Part shown: piece by piece, positions 1 to 10,119 of the stretch
How the letters are laid out: every line of letters begins with the position of its first letter
Numbering within the stretch: the stretch's first letter is position 1
Assembly: GCA_051453625.1 (NCBI GenBank)
Contig: JBOZIK010000001.1
Span: 49,350,852 to 49,387,491 of the forward strand
Length of the DNA: 36,640 nt
Direction of reading: 5' to 3'
From: Welwitschia mirabilis
Lineage: Eukaryota > Gnetophyta > Gnetopsida > Welwitschiales
Made by a program: the position numbers and the translations under genes
The notes under the pieces: model-generated
What the model was told of the DNA's origin: nothing
What the model saw: only the letters and a program-made list of their open reading frames with translations
Database searches by the model: none

Positions 1-221
1 GATTAGTTTTATACTTGGCCATTTATAGGTGGTAATGTTTGATTCACCCAATGTTGAGACATTCCCATGTCTATAGATTTTACTTAAAGGAATATGCCTT
101 AGTTTCTTATGTTTTTCAATGATGTTTAAATCTTAGGTTGTTTGGGAGTGTTATTTTCTGTCTTTTATCTTATTTATTCACCTTTGTCTTTCTTGCGTGT
201 GTGATCATGTAGGAATTTTAT

Positions 222-275
222 TTGAAAAAAACAAAAAAAAGAAAGAAAAAAAGAAAGAAAAAAAGAGTAAAAAAC
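222..275 (+). repeat. Purine-rich (A/G) low-complexity tract
   Basis: Nearly uninterrupted A/G run of AAAG/AAAAG units just upstream of the conserved post-pol block. A (GA)n tract occupies the same relative place in element H (19324-19548). Confidence 0.85.
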
Positions 276-298
276 ATGATATCACCGTAAGTACACTG

Positions 299-428
299 GA
301 GCAAATATTTTTGAGAGGAGCCTTTGGCAGTGTAATATGGTAGCTATGGAAACTCCACTAGGGAGTTAGTTAGCCATGATTCATGGGTCTTTACTCCTTT
401 AATAGTGGTTGCACTCCCCTCATCATGG
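299..428 (+). other. Conserved post-pol block, El0 copy
   Basis: This block is shared by four elements of the window. Landmarks are CTTTGGCAGTG, CTATGGAAACTCCA, GAGTTAGTT..CCATGAT, GGGTCTTTACTC and CTCCCCTCATCATGGA. Related copies are at 19597-19722 (+), 9561-9680 (-) and 24787-24925 (-), each between integrase and the 3' LTR. No open frame is maintained across it, so a noncoding role (RNA structure, processing or packaging) or a degenerate coding remnant are both possible. Function unknown. Confidence 0.75.
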
Positions 429-444
429 AAAAAGAAATAAAACC

Positions 445-1195
445 NNNNNNNNNNNNNNNNNNNNNNNNNNNNNNNNNNNNNNNNNNNNNNNNNNNNNNNN
501 NNNNNNNNNNNNNNNNNNNNNNNNNNNNNNNNNNNNNNNNNNNNNNNNNNNNNNNNNNNNNNNNNNNNNNNNNNNNNNNNNNNNNNNNNNNNNNNNNNNN
601 NNNNNNNNNNNNNNNNNNNNNNNNNNNNNNNNNNNNNNNNNNNNNNNNNNNNNNNNNNNNNNNNNNNNNNNNNNNNNNNNNNNNNNNNNNNNNNNNNNNN
701 NNNNNNNNNNNNNNNNNNNNNNNNNNNNNNNNNNNNNNNNNNNNNNNNNNNNNNNNNNNNNNNNNNNNNNNNNNNNNNNNNNNNNNNNNNNNNNNNNNNN
801 NNNNNNNNNNNNNNNNNNNNNNNNNNNNNNNNNNNNNNNNNNNNNNNNNNNNNNNNNNNNNNNNNNNNNNNNNNNNNNNNNNNNNNNNNNNNNNNNNNNN
901 NNNNNNNNNNNNNNNNNNNNNNNNNNNNNNNNNNNNNNNNNNNNNNNNNNNNNNNNNNNNNNNNNNNNNNNNNNNNNNNNNNNNNNNNNNNNNNNNNNNN
1001 NNNNNNNNNNNNNNNNNNNNNNNNNNNNNNNNNNNNNNNNNNNNNNNNNNNNNNNNNNNNNNNNNNNNNNNNNNNNNNNNNNNNNNNNNNNNNNNNNNNN
1101 NNNNNNNNNNNNNNNNNNNNNNNNNNNNNNNNNNNNNNNNNNNNNNNNNNNNNNNNNNNNNNNNNNNNNNNNNNNNNNNNNNNNNNNNNNNNNNN
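445..1195. other. Assembly gap (751 N)
   Basis: Run of N. Open frames crossing it are artefacts. Confidence 0.99.
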
Positions 1196-2087
1196 AATGC
1201 ATATTTACTTAAATGATGTTATGATGTTTTTCTTTGGAGTTTTTTATGTTAGTACTTAGAATAGGTAAACGATCTTCTCCTTATTTCTTATGTCCATTTT
1301 TACTCTGATTTTCTTCTATTTTCAAGTCTCTTGTTTCAAAGTCATTTTCGCATTTTCATAGGACTCTAATCATTTTGTAGTTTTCTTACTATTTACTCAT
1401 GAATTCCCTTATCAGTTATTAAGTTCTTAACTCTATCATACTTTTATTTTTTCTATTCAGGCATATTCATTCAGTCTTTCTTACAGGTTTTCAAGCTCAA
1501 TGCACTCTTTTCTTCAGCTATAGTTTTTTATTTTTTGTATGCTTTTACAATTCTACATTTTTCCTTTTCAAATTGTTACTTATTTTCTCATGATTAGGCA
1601 ATTTGGGGCATATTGCATGTTTTAAGCGGGGGGTAAAATAGACATATTTTTAGTATTCTTGCATATTTTTGAAAATTTATGAGAATCATTATTGCAGATC
1701 CTCCTTCTGAGCCTGTTGTTAAAATAGGATTCATCAATTTTTACATGATTATCTTTATATCTGACTGTTTATCACAGTGGGGGATTGTTTATTACGATCA
1801 CTTCATTAACGAAAAAATCTGATTTCTGTCATAGGTTCCAGTTTTGAAAATCTTTTGAGGAGTCTTCATCCCTATTATCATCTAGAAAACCGTACCAAAC
1901 AATCACCTTTTAATGCTTTATAGGTATTTCTGATTAGTTTTTTTGAATTTTCCATAAATTTAGTTTATCTTTGGAATATGTTGTAAATATTTTTCAAATA
2001 AATTTTTTAGATGTCCTAGTTTTCATTGTCTAAAAGTTAGCTCACAAATGTGGTTTACCACTTGGTTTTGTTAAGGACTGACAAGGC
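1196..2087. other. El0 3' untranslated region, no gene seen
   Basis: AT-rich sequence with frequent stops in all frames, between the conserved block and the polypurine tract of El0. I see no domain here. By position it corresponds to the stretch where El1 carries a decayed extra ORF, but no coding match is visible. Confidence 0.6.
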
Positions 2088-2101
2088 TAAGTAGGGGGCT
2101 A
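2088..2101 (+). promoter_or_regulatory. Polypurine tract of El0
   Basis: Purine run AAGTAGGGGGCTA lies directly before the LTR start TGTTAC at 2102. In LTR retrotransposons this tract primes plus-strand DNA synthesis, and it marks the LTR that follows as the 3' one. Confidence 0.75.
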
Positions 2102-2335
2102 TGTTACACCGTTAACTTATGTATATTTGATAGGGTATTCTGAGTTGTTTTGCAAGTAAATTAGCAGATAAATGCTCAGTTCTCATGATAATAGAGAACT
2201 GGTATAAAAAGGATGAAAACATGCAATTTCCATATAAATTACAAGCATTTTATGTAGATATGGATAAATGATATTTTTAATGATAATTCCTGTAAACAAC
2301 AAGTGGTTGGACTAACTAAAGATTAATAAAAGATC

Positions 2336-2490
2336 ATCATCCATCTCATCATCTGGACGTCAATTGTAGATGACATCTCCAACTAGTCGATAACATTTGA
2401 CATGTAGTTCATAGGTATTTAAACTAGGAGCAAACAAAGATCTAATTATTAGTCAGCATCGTCTCTTGTATCATCTAGACGATAAGAAGG
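2336..2490. repeat. Palindromic CATC-core units in El0 LTR (U3)
   Basis: Contains CATCATCTGGACGTCAA, GTAGATGACATC and GTATCATCTAGACGATAAG: degenerate copies of the GTCATC-CNNG-GATGAC palindrome family, upstream of the TATA box. Confidence 0.6.
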
Positions 2491-2617
2491 ACAACACTAT
2501 TTTTTAACACTTGTACTGAGAATTTACCTAAGTTGTCGCCACTTTATTATGATTTTTTTTTTCATGTTAGTTAGGTTTTTTCCTTTTTTTTTTGTCAGTT
2601 TTCCTTCCTTTTCTGTC

Positions 2618-2625
2618 TATAAATA
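2618..2625 (+). promoter_or_regulatory. TATA box of El0 LTR
   Basis: CTATAAATAAGGGTCTCCC is a good plant-type TATA element in the LTR; the purine/pyrimidine contrast and the downstream CTTGGTATTGGG box fit a U3/R boundary about 30 nt downstream. Confidence 0.6.
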
Positions 2626-2886
2626 AGGGTCTCCCCCTCGATTCCTAATCATCTTCGACAATCCCTGACATGCTCATGATAGGAGATCTTAGGATCAGAG
2701 AACCATTCTCTAATTGCAGAGAGACGTTTCCTTGGTATTGGGTGGCATTTCTTACATCTTCTCCCTTATAGTTTATGTCATTTGAGATTCAATGATAAGC
2801 ATATTTTTTTATATAGATTATGAGGGTAGCCTTTGTCAAGGTTAAGCTTAGTTAGTTTAGGTGCATCATTATTTATTTTTCTATAT

Positions 2887-3566
2887 NNNNNNNNNNNNNN
2901 NNNNNNNNNNNNNNNNNNNNNNNNNNNNNNNNNNNNNNNNNNNNNNNNNNNNNNNNNNNNNNNNNNNNNNNNNNNNNNNNNNNNNNNNNNNNNNNNNNNN
3001 NNNNNNNNNNNNNNNNNNNNNNNNNNNNNNNNNNNNNNNNNNNNNNNNNNNNNNNNNNNNNNNNNNNNNNNNNNNNNNNNNNNNNNNNNNNNNNNNNNNN
3101 NNNNNNNNNNNNNNNNNNNNNNNNNNNNNNNNNNNNNNNNNNNNNNNNNNNNNNNNNNNNNNNNNNNNNNNNNNNNNNNNNNNNNNNNNNNNNNNNNNNN
3201 NNNNNNNNNNNNNNNNNNNNNNNNNNNNNNNNNNNNNNNNNNNNNNNNNNNNNNNNNNNNNNNNNNNNNNNNNNNNNNNNNNNNNNNNNNNNNNNNNNNN
3301 NNNNNNNNNNNNNNNNNNNNNNNNNNNNNNNNNNNNNNNNNNNNNNNNNNNNNNNNNNNNNNNNNNNNNNNNNNNNNNNNNNNNNNNNNNNNNNNNNNNN
3401 NNNNNNNNNNNNNNNNNNNNNNNNNNNNNNNNNNNNNNNNNNNNNNNNNNNNNNNNNNNNNNNNNNNNNNNNNNNNNNNNNNNNNNNNNNNNNNNNNNNN
3501 NNNNNNNNNNNNNNNNNNNNNNNNNNNNNNNNNNNNNNNNNNNNNNNNNNNNNNNNNNNNNNNNNN
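2887..3566. other. Assembly gap (680 N) with repeated flanks
   Basis: The 51 nt before the last few bases of the left flank (2817-2867) are identical to the first 51 nt after the gap (3567-3617). This looks like two overlapping contig ends that were not merged, so the gap may be spurious or may hide a tandem repeat. Confidence 0.95.
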
Positions 3567-3879
3567 ATTATGAGGGTAGCCTTTGTCAAGGTTAAGCTTA
3601 GTTAGTTTAGGTGCATCGTTATTTCCTTTCCTAGATTAGTTTTGTATAAGAATGTTTTATTTCAATTTCATGCATTGCAATTTATTTTAGTAGGTTAGGA
3701 TTACATAATTTTCTTTTGAAAGTAATTCTTTTATTTCCATACTTTGGCCTTTGATGGAATTACTACATTTGGATGACTCCTGTCTATACTAGTGTGTTGT
3801 GTTTGTGCATATTAATTGTGATTAATAGGATTTAGCTTAGGATGTAAACATTGCATAAATATGCACCACAATAATTATC

Positions 3880-4900
3880 TTTTTGGTTTTCATACTAATT
3901 TTTATATTGATCATGATTCCATTAAATATCTAATGATCAAAAAAAATTATATTACAAGACTTCTTAAATAGGCATTATTAGTACAAGAATTCAACTTAAC
4001 CATTATTAATAAAGAAGGAAAACATAATTGTATTACTGATCATTTATCTAGAATCCTTATGAATAACATCCCCTACATTTTCCTCTATACCTTCCTATCT
4101 AAGACACTTTTCTGGATGAGTAACTTTTATCCATTATACATTTTTATTTAATCTCTTCTAAACACCCTACTCTATAGTCTACTGATATTGTTAATTATCT
4201 TATTACTATAAAAACTTTTCAATGTTGGACTCATAGCTAAAGAAAATCTTTTTTCATAGAATAGAAGATCATGATTGGTATAAATCATACCTATAATTAA
4301 AATATAAAGATTAAATCATGTGTAAGTATGTGTCAAAATGGGAACAATATGATATCCTTACCCTTTATTATGTAATATGTGTAAAGGTTATTTTAGTAGT
4401 TAAAAGACTTCTATAAAAATCCTTCATGCTAGATTCTATTGATGTACCCCATTTAAAGATTCATTTAACTTTACTAAAAGATGTAATACTTGGTAATGCT
4501 TTGATATCCTTCTGAGATCTTAAGGCATGCCCCTCTAACCTATCTTATAATGTGAACCTTTTGATTATTGGGGTGTAGACTCTATAAGACCTCTTACATC
4601 ATCTGCTTATAATAAGAATTATGCTTAAATGGCTATGAATTATGTAACCAACTGATTAGAATATATTCTTATGATTATAAATGATGCTAAAACCATATGT
4701 TATTTTCTTGGATCTAACATTTTCCATAGGTTTGGGTTTTCTAGCATCTTAATTAGTGACAAGGTTATTAATTTTATAAATAAGGTCCTTAGAAAACTTC
4801 TTCTTTTCATTAGAATGAAATATAGAATAGTTAACGCTTATCATCTTTAAACTAATGGCTAATCTGAGAATGCTACTAAAGAATAAAATAAAATTCTTCA
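3880..4900 (+). pseudogene. pol: H pol fragment: RNase H C-terminus and integrase core
   Basis: The translated plus strand shows the RNase H tail: YIDHDSIKYLM, VQEFNLTIINKEGKHN and TDHLSRIL, equivalent to the family pattern QEFDLxI..KGxxNxxADHLSRL. Farther on, at about 4560-4895, is the integrase core: the family DYV(S/T)KW appears as NYVTN, NDAKTICYFL, IFHRFGF and ISDKVINF. The first catalytic Asp seems replaced by Asn, the second (ISD) is kept, and the region around the catalytic Glu is degenerate. Many stops (for example in the Trp of RW, now TAG) and frameshifts make this a dead gene. It stops at 4900, where El1 is inserted. RT, protease and gag are not in the window. Confidence 0.8.
4896..4900. 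repeat. Target-site duplication of El1, left copy
   Basis: CTTCA directly left of TGTTGCA (4901), repeated exactly at 18398-18402 directly right of TGCAACA. Confidence 0.9.
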
Positions 4901-4953
4901 TGTTGCAGTGCATATTTATGGAAACGTTACGTCCTTAAATAAATTCTATAAAT

Positions 4954-4991
<38 letters not shown>

Positions 4992-6158
4992 TTTTACATA
5001 ACACAACATACTAATATAGATGGAAGTGACTCAAATGTCATAATCTCATTGAAGGCACAAGCGAGAAAAAAGAGAATTGATTTCAAAACTAAAACAGTAT
5101 ATAATCTTAAAGTAGAATAAGTTAACAATGCAAATAAACATACTATATAAATGAAATGCAAGTCCTATTCTAAATGCAACTTCTATCCGTTTACCAAATC
5201 AACCTATCATGGAGATCGATCTTGCATAACTTAGATCAATTAAGAAAAGCTATCATTAGACCAAAACCAACCTAGGCTGTCATGTACATCAAATAGAATA
5301 TAAAAATAATGTAAAGTTAATCTAAAAAATCAAATGTAATGCACCTAAACTAAAAATGTCAATCTTAATAAAGGTTACCTTTATGATATATATTACTAAA
5401 GAAGTTATCATAGAATCAAAAGTAACATAAACCATAAGGGATATGCACATAATAAAAAGATATGAAAAGAAAAACATATTTTTAATTAAAAGTGAACCAA
5501 CATCCATGCTACATAGTAGTAGTACCTCAATGAAGGATACACAACTAAACACTAAGGAAGACATTTCTTTGTAATAACAATGAAGGGATCTCTTGTTCTT
5601 CAATATCCCATCATGATAGTTTTCAATGCTAAAGAAGATAAAAATGGAGTCAAGTGCAGAGAAAGTATTTATTACAAAACAAACTCCAAAATTAGAAAAT
5701 ACAAATAGATGCACTAATAATCCTAGTGACTCTACAAAAAGATGCAAGCTACATGGCTAGAGTTTGGTGAATTTTAATGAAGTATTTATTTTAGGTATCA
5801 TTCTACTAATCATCTGGACATTACAAGAGACAATTTCACATCATATGAGTTGCATATAAACTGCTAGATTGATCTAGTAAGTGTCCTACTTAGCTTAAGT
5901 ATTTTTATTGTCTGTATGGTTATCTAGACAATTAGGTAGAAAATGGAATTTTATAATGTTTTTCTTGTATTTCATTAGCTTTTTTGATTATAGTACTATT
6001 GCTTTAGATAGGAACTATTATAAATTGCTTCAAATGTCGTCAAATGTAATGAATATTGCATATTTTTGTAACATTTGCATTAGCTCTCTATTATTATTGA
6101 ATCTCAATGCAAGCCTATCTAATACCCTATCAAATACATATAATTTGGCAATGCAACT
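4901..6158 (-). repeat. 3' LTR of El1
   Basis: Aligns with 17148-18397. Shared landmarks include ATAGATGG(A/G)AGTGAC, AAAAAAGAGAATT, CACCTAAACTAA and CAAATACATATAATTTGGCA. Inner end is TGCAACT (6152-6158) where the other LTR has TGCAACA. TTTATAA at 5949-5955 corresponds to the clearer TATA of the other LTR. Open frames inside (such as the 141-codon one at 5322-5747 on the minus strand) are partly mirrored in the other LTR, which simple LTR homology explains. Confidence 0.9.
4957..4988. repeat. (AT)n microsatellite
   Basis: About 16 AT units inside the El1 LTR. The other LTR has only a short ATATATATAG at the matching place, so it expanded after insertion. Confidence 0.9.
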
Positions 6159-6172
6159 TTACCCTCCACTTA
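6159..6172 (-). promoter_or_regulatory. Polypurine tract of El1
   Basis: On the minus strand TAAGTGGAGGGTAA lies immediately before the start of the 3' LTR. Position and purine content fit the plus-strand primer. Confidence 0.65.
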
Positions 6173-6308
6173 GCCTTATCGGTTCCTGATAAAACGAAGT
6201 GAACAATCATAACTATGAGCCAAATTTACTAACAATACATTAACTAGAGAATTGTAAACTATACTCAAAGAAAAATTAAATAATCTCAGAATGCAAGATA
6301 GAAAGGTC

Positions 6309-6324
6309 AAAAAAAAAAAAAAAA
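6309..6324. repeat. Poly(A) run
   Basis: About 16 consecutive A in the 3' region of El1. Simple low-complexity run. Confidence 0.8.
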
Positions 6325-6659
6325 TTGAATGTTTTACCTAGTAATGCAACTAATCTTACTATCATCTTGATGGGCATCCATACAATGGACGAGATGATAG
6401 GCTGAAAAATTATTCTTAAAAATCAAAATCTTATGAAAAATATTCCGGAAAGATAACATTAAATGCACTAGTAATTAATAGTCCCCACTCAAATGTATAA
6501 CAAATAAAAGATAATCGTGTATGCATAAACAATCCTCATCATAAAGTGTCAAAAATGATATGTAAACAAAAATATACACCATGATGATACTTAAAAAATA
6601 ATGTCTATATATATATCATAATATTTATATAATCCATAAAGGGAAAGCTAAAAAATACA

Positions 6660-7960
6660 ACATAAAGAGATCACTTCCCTCATCTAGTCATAATGAATTC
6701 TTGATAAGTGGTACGCTTAAGTACAGAAGAAGAAGAGGGAGGATGCTCAGGATCTATAGGAAAATGGTGATTAAGTGATGTCATAATCATAAGTGTCATC
6801 TTATTTTCCTATACCCTAATAGTCTTTATAAGGTCTATCATCACACCATGCTCTATCTGTAAAATGCACTGTCTCATATCTACTAGCTATGCCTTAGTGT
6901 GTTATACTCTCCTCTCAATTGTTTGAATCCTATGCTCTAATTTAGCAATAATTTATTATATAATCCCTTTGATGGTCTTGGTAGTCTCTATTAGGAGGGC
7001 ATAAATTCACTTTATAGAAGCACTAGCTATAGGTCTCTAAACCTAAGGTCTCTCTGCTTCTCCTAGTATCTATATGTCCATGTCCTATAAGTAAGGAGCT
7101 AAAGTCTGTATATGCATAAATCTTCACTCATCTACAAGCTCTAGTATGCTAAAGCATCTAAACATTGCTAAGAAAAGGCACAAATATTCCAAAGTCTAAA
7201 GATAACATGCCTCTATCATCATCCTGAGTCTCCCCTAGATAAATGTAAGTAGGTCCATTACTCACAACTGCCTAAATACTACCAATATCTGTAGATGTAC
7301 CATCATTACATAACTTTTATAAAAGGATGGACTGGTATTATGGATCATCCCTCTATTTAAAATCTAACAGGTAGGTATTAACTTTGTAACTAAAATGCCT
7401 TGCATATCCAAAGTCAAATCTGCTGGTATATCAAGTGTTGTATCATAAGCACACCGCTCCTCTATGCCACTAGCTGAATGTATATGTGTACTCCTGATAC
7501 CATCAAGATCTATTACTATGATGATCTAGTTTAAGAGAATAGTGATCTTATGGCCTCAAATCATAGCTACTATCATATTCACAAGCTAGTCATGGCATCA
7601 GGATGACACTCTATATGCATCATGTCATAAAATTCCCTAGTCTTAGATATGTAATACTCCACTTATGCATCTAATATCCACGATAGATATAAGTTAGTCA
7701 ATCTCTAATTTACCTTTGGCTTTATGGGGCTTATAAAATCTCTAGAGTACCTCTCAACAAAAAATGTCCTGGTCTAGATGATAAGCAATCTAGCATATTA
7801 AGGTGGAGGATAGACTGGCTCTACACACTCGACCTCTAGTGATGCTAATGAATCCACCTCTTGCTCAACAGCCTTAGCCTCTACCTCAGCCTATCTAGCT
7901 TTACATGTGCATGGCCTATTCAGTCATAAATATAAAAACTATCACATGAAGTCAAGTGTA
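6660..7960 (-). pseudogene. Decayed extra ORF of El1 between integrase and 3' LTR
   Basis: This stretch is richer in G+C than its surroundings and on the minus strand keeps one frame for over 100 codons with only scattered stops. Visible pieces: EVEAKAVEQEVDSL, VEPVYPPP, RTFFVERYSRDFISPIKP, YYISKTREFYDMMHIE and HPDAMTSL. The (V/K)REFY pattern and a downstream helical, charged part (KLEHRIQTIERRV, DMRQCILQIEHGV, likely coiled coil, about 6840-6960) resemble the 'putative plant transposon protein' type proteins carried by some plant gypsy elements; this is from memory of the family, not a search. It is in sense with pol, in the place where Athila elements carry an env-like ORF. Neither start nor end is certain, and El0, H and El2 show no counterpart. 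Confidence 0.4.
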
Positions 7961-9199
7961 AATCTCTAAGATGTGTCACGTAGAAGCTCGAAATGTCCCA
8001 ATAAATGTTAAAAAATTATAAAATATGTTTTACCTTTCTTAAAAGTGTTAATACATTCCATCTTATCTATTCATGTAAAGAAAAATGTAAAACACACAAA
8101 AAAGTTAAAATGTATAAATCAAGTGGGCCTCACGTAAAGTGAAAATAACAGTGCTCAAATGAAAAATCTAATTTGCTAGAAATGTAGAGTATGTTGTACT
8201 AATCAATTTTCCCTAAAGGAACACTATGTTTCAACTTCCAATTTATGAGAAAAGGAGGTTTAAAGTTTAAAACTTAATTTTACCTTGATAAGCATACAAT
8301 TTATCATAACTTTTAAAATACACAGTGAAAATGAGATCTGTAAGTTCCAAATTGAAAAGCGTAAAAAATGGACAAAATATGTGGAAACTACACATTGAAA
8401 GGCTTAAAAATAAAAGAAAAAAAAATAATGGAGAAAAAAGCATACCTCATTTTACAAAATCTAGTAAAATCTAATAATCTAAAGTGCAAGTCTAACTAGG
8501 ACAAGTTCTAAAATGTTGGTAGGGACTAAGGCCACTATGATCTCTTGAGAGAATGGGTGAAAATAATAGAAACTAAAAGAAAAATTAAAAAAGAAAAAAG
8601 TTAATCCATGGTATTATCACACTATCATCCAGTCGCATCATCAAGATGACAACCCTAGGATGACTGTTACAAAAAATTCCAATGTCATCCTCCAATATCA
8701 TCTAGATGACCAGATGGATGATAGGACTTTGAATCATTTAAAAAATTTGAAATGTCAGTCAAATAAGTTAGGCTCATATATCATCATTAAGGTATCAAAA
8801 TGTATCAGAAATCTTGAAAAATTGGGAATGGTAAAGAGTTATAATAAATGAAGATGAGGAAAAAAAAAAAGGAAAAAGAATTAAAAGATAGGGTGATAAA
8901 AAAATGCACTAAGTAGGATGAAATCTATTAAAGAAAACTAAACAAATGTGCCCAAATTGAAGAATAATCCTAAAAACACATATAACTCTAAAAGACTCAT
9001 AAAAAACTCATAAATATCATGAATAATAAGATATGATTGTCTAATTAAAATGTTAAAATAAAATCAACTTGTCATTAAAAGAAATAATAAGAATAATAAT
9101 AAGGAAACTATTAAATGATAAGATCCTAGATGAGGATGAAAAAATAAGGAAATATCTCTGAAATAATAAACTAAAGAATCAAAGAAAAGCAGAACAAAA
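7961..9199 (-). other. El1 spacer upstream of the extra ORF, no gene seen
   Basis: AT-rich, stop-rich sequence between the conserved post-pol block and the extra ORF. Apart from the palindromic cluster at 8618-8735 I see no structure. The short open frame at 8660-8851 (+) overlaps that cluster and is not convincing. Confidence 0.55.
8618..8735. repeat. Palindromic CATC-core cluster upstream of the El1 extra ORF
   Basis: At least three units: CTATCATCCAG..CATCATCAAGATGAC, CCTAGGATGAC and TATCATCTAGATGACC followed by AGATGGATGATAGG. The core ATCATCTAGATGAC is one base from a perfect 14-nt palindrome. It lies outside the LTRs, on the minus strand upstream of the extra ORF. Confidence 0.75.
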
Positions 9200-9690
9200 A
9201 TGGATACAAGAAACATAAGGAAGATAGCTTACCTACCCTAAATTCTAACCTAGCAAACCCCCTTAGAAGACATCATAAAGTTACCTACGTAAAAATCCAT
9301 GATAAAATGTATCGGCTCCATAAAGTTTCATTTGATTAGGTAATGATTATGATAAAACCAAAGGTTAAATTCTTATAATAATAAATGATAAGATCAAAAT
9401 TTGCTCAGAAATGGACTCTAATACTCACACCCCATAACACACCCAAATCCTGAAAAGGGAAATGATCATATATGAGAATACTAAAAGTTTAGAAAATAAG
9501 TAATTATTCTAATTATAGTAGGAACACAAATGATCTTATAGCCTTAAAGTTTTATTACTATTTTCCATAATGAGGGGAGTGTATCCATAGTTAGAAAAAT
9601 AAGATCCCACAAAGCATGACCAACTAGTTCCCCAATAGAGTTTCCATAGCTACCAACACTGACAAAGATTCATTTTAAAAACATTTATCC
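9200..9690 (-). other. Conserved post-pol block, El1 copy
   Basis: Minus-strand landmarks CTTTGTCAGTG, GGTAGCTATGGAAACTC, CTAGTTGGTCATG, GTGGGATCTTA and CTCCCCTCATTATGGA (9561-9680) match the El0, H and El2 copies. Weaker similarity runs on to about 9200, including GCTAGGTTAGAATTTAGGGT, comparable to CTAGGTTAATTTTTAGGGT in El2. Confidence 0.7.
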
Positions 9691-10119
9691 TAGTGCAATA
9701 AGAAATCATGGAAACCATGTATTTTAGCACACATACAATATATTATGGTTATTATATCATGTACTCAAAAAGATAAAAGTGAATAAGTGAGATAAAAGAT
9801 ACAAAAGAACACACCTAAGCAATCAAAGACCTTACAATATTGAAAAAAGGAACAAGAACCAAGGCATCTTTCTTCAAAGTGAAGTTAATAGACATGTAAA
9901 TGTTTTAAGATTAGGTGAATCCAAACTTATCATTGTAAAAATGCCTAAGTACAAATACTAGTCATGGAAACTTTATAAAACAAACACATAAGTCAAGATT
10001 AAAAGCTAATTAAGTGATATCATAACATCTACTAATGGAATAAGCTAAGAGATAATTTAGACAATGATAAGGTAGAAGTCCTCCTCATTGAGGGAAATCT
10101 CTAAAACAATTGCTCTATC
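9691..10119 (-). other. El1 integrase-to-block spacer
   Basis: No coding signal; aligns loosely with bases 1-300 of El0, so it is a shared noncoding part of the element family. Confidence 0.5.

Larger units (their letters stand above)
1..3870 (+). mobile_element. El0: 3' part of a Ty3/gypsy LTR retrotransposon
   Basis: This is the post-pol region, polypurine tract and 3' LTR of a plus-strand element; its pol and 5' LTR lie left of the window. Bases 1-200 align with the post-integrase region of El1 (reverse complement of about 9760-9975): both carry a run like TTTTATCT..TTATTCAC followed by the conserved post-pol block. A purine tract at 2088-2101 precedes an LTR that ends ..TATGCACCACA at 3870. 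Directly after it, at 3871, RNase H coding sequence of another element starts, so El0 appears inserted into element H. Its target duplication cannot be checked because the left end is missing. Two large N gaps lie inside. Confidence 0.75.
2102..3870 (+). repeat. 3' LTR of El0
   Basis: Begins TGTTACACC next to the polypurine tract and ends ATATGCACCACA, resembling the ends of El1 (ATATGCACTGCAACA, reverse complement at 4901) and H (ATATGCATTCCAACA at 30022). Contains palindromic units (2336-2490), a TATA box (2618) and the box CTTGGTATTGGG (2731) shared with other LTRs here. The stretch at 2817-2867 matches El1 LTR sequence near 5343-5400 in reverse complement. A 680-N gap interrupts it, so its true length is unknown. 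Confidence 0.75.

Noticed and set aside
383-1216. Long open frames over the N run, both strands
   Set aside because: They are made of unknown residues; stops cannot be seen in N. The same holds for frames over 2833-3595, 14298-14507, 14773-14961 and 18344-18611.
5322-5747. 141-codon open frame on the minus strand in the El1 LTR, partly mirrored at 17782-18021
   Set aside because: Both lie at the same place in the two LTRs, so similarity is expected without coding function; hydrophobic composition follows from T-richness, and the second copy is broken.
5908-6189. 93-codon plus-strand open frame in the El1 LTR
   Set aside because: Antisense to the element, not open in the paired LTR, no domain.
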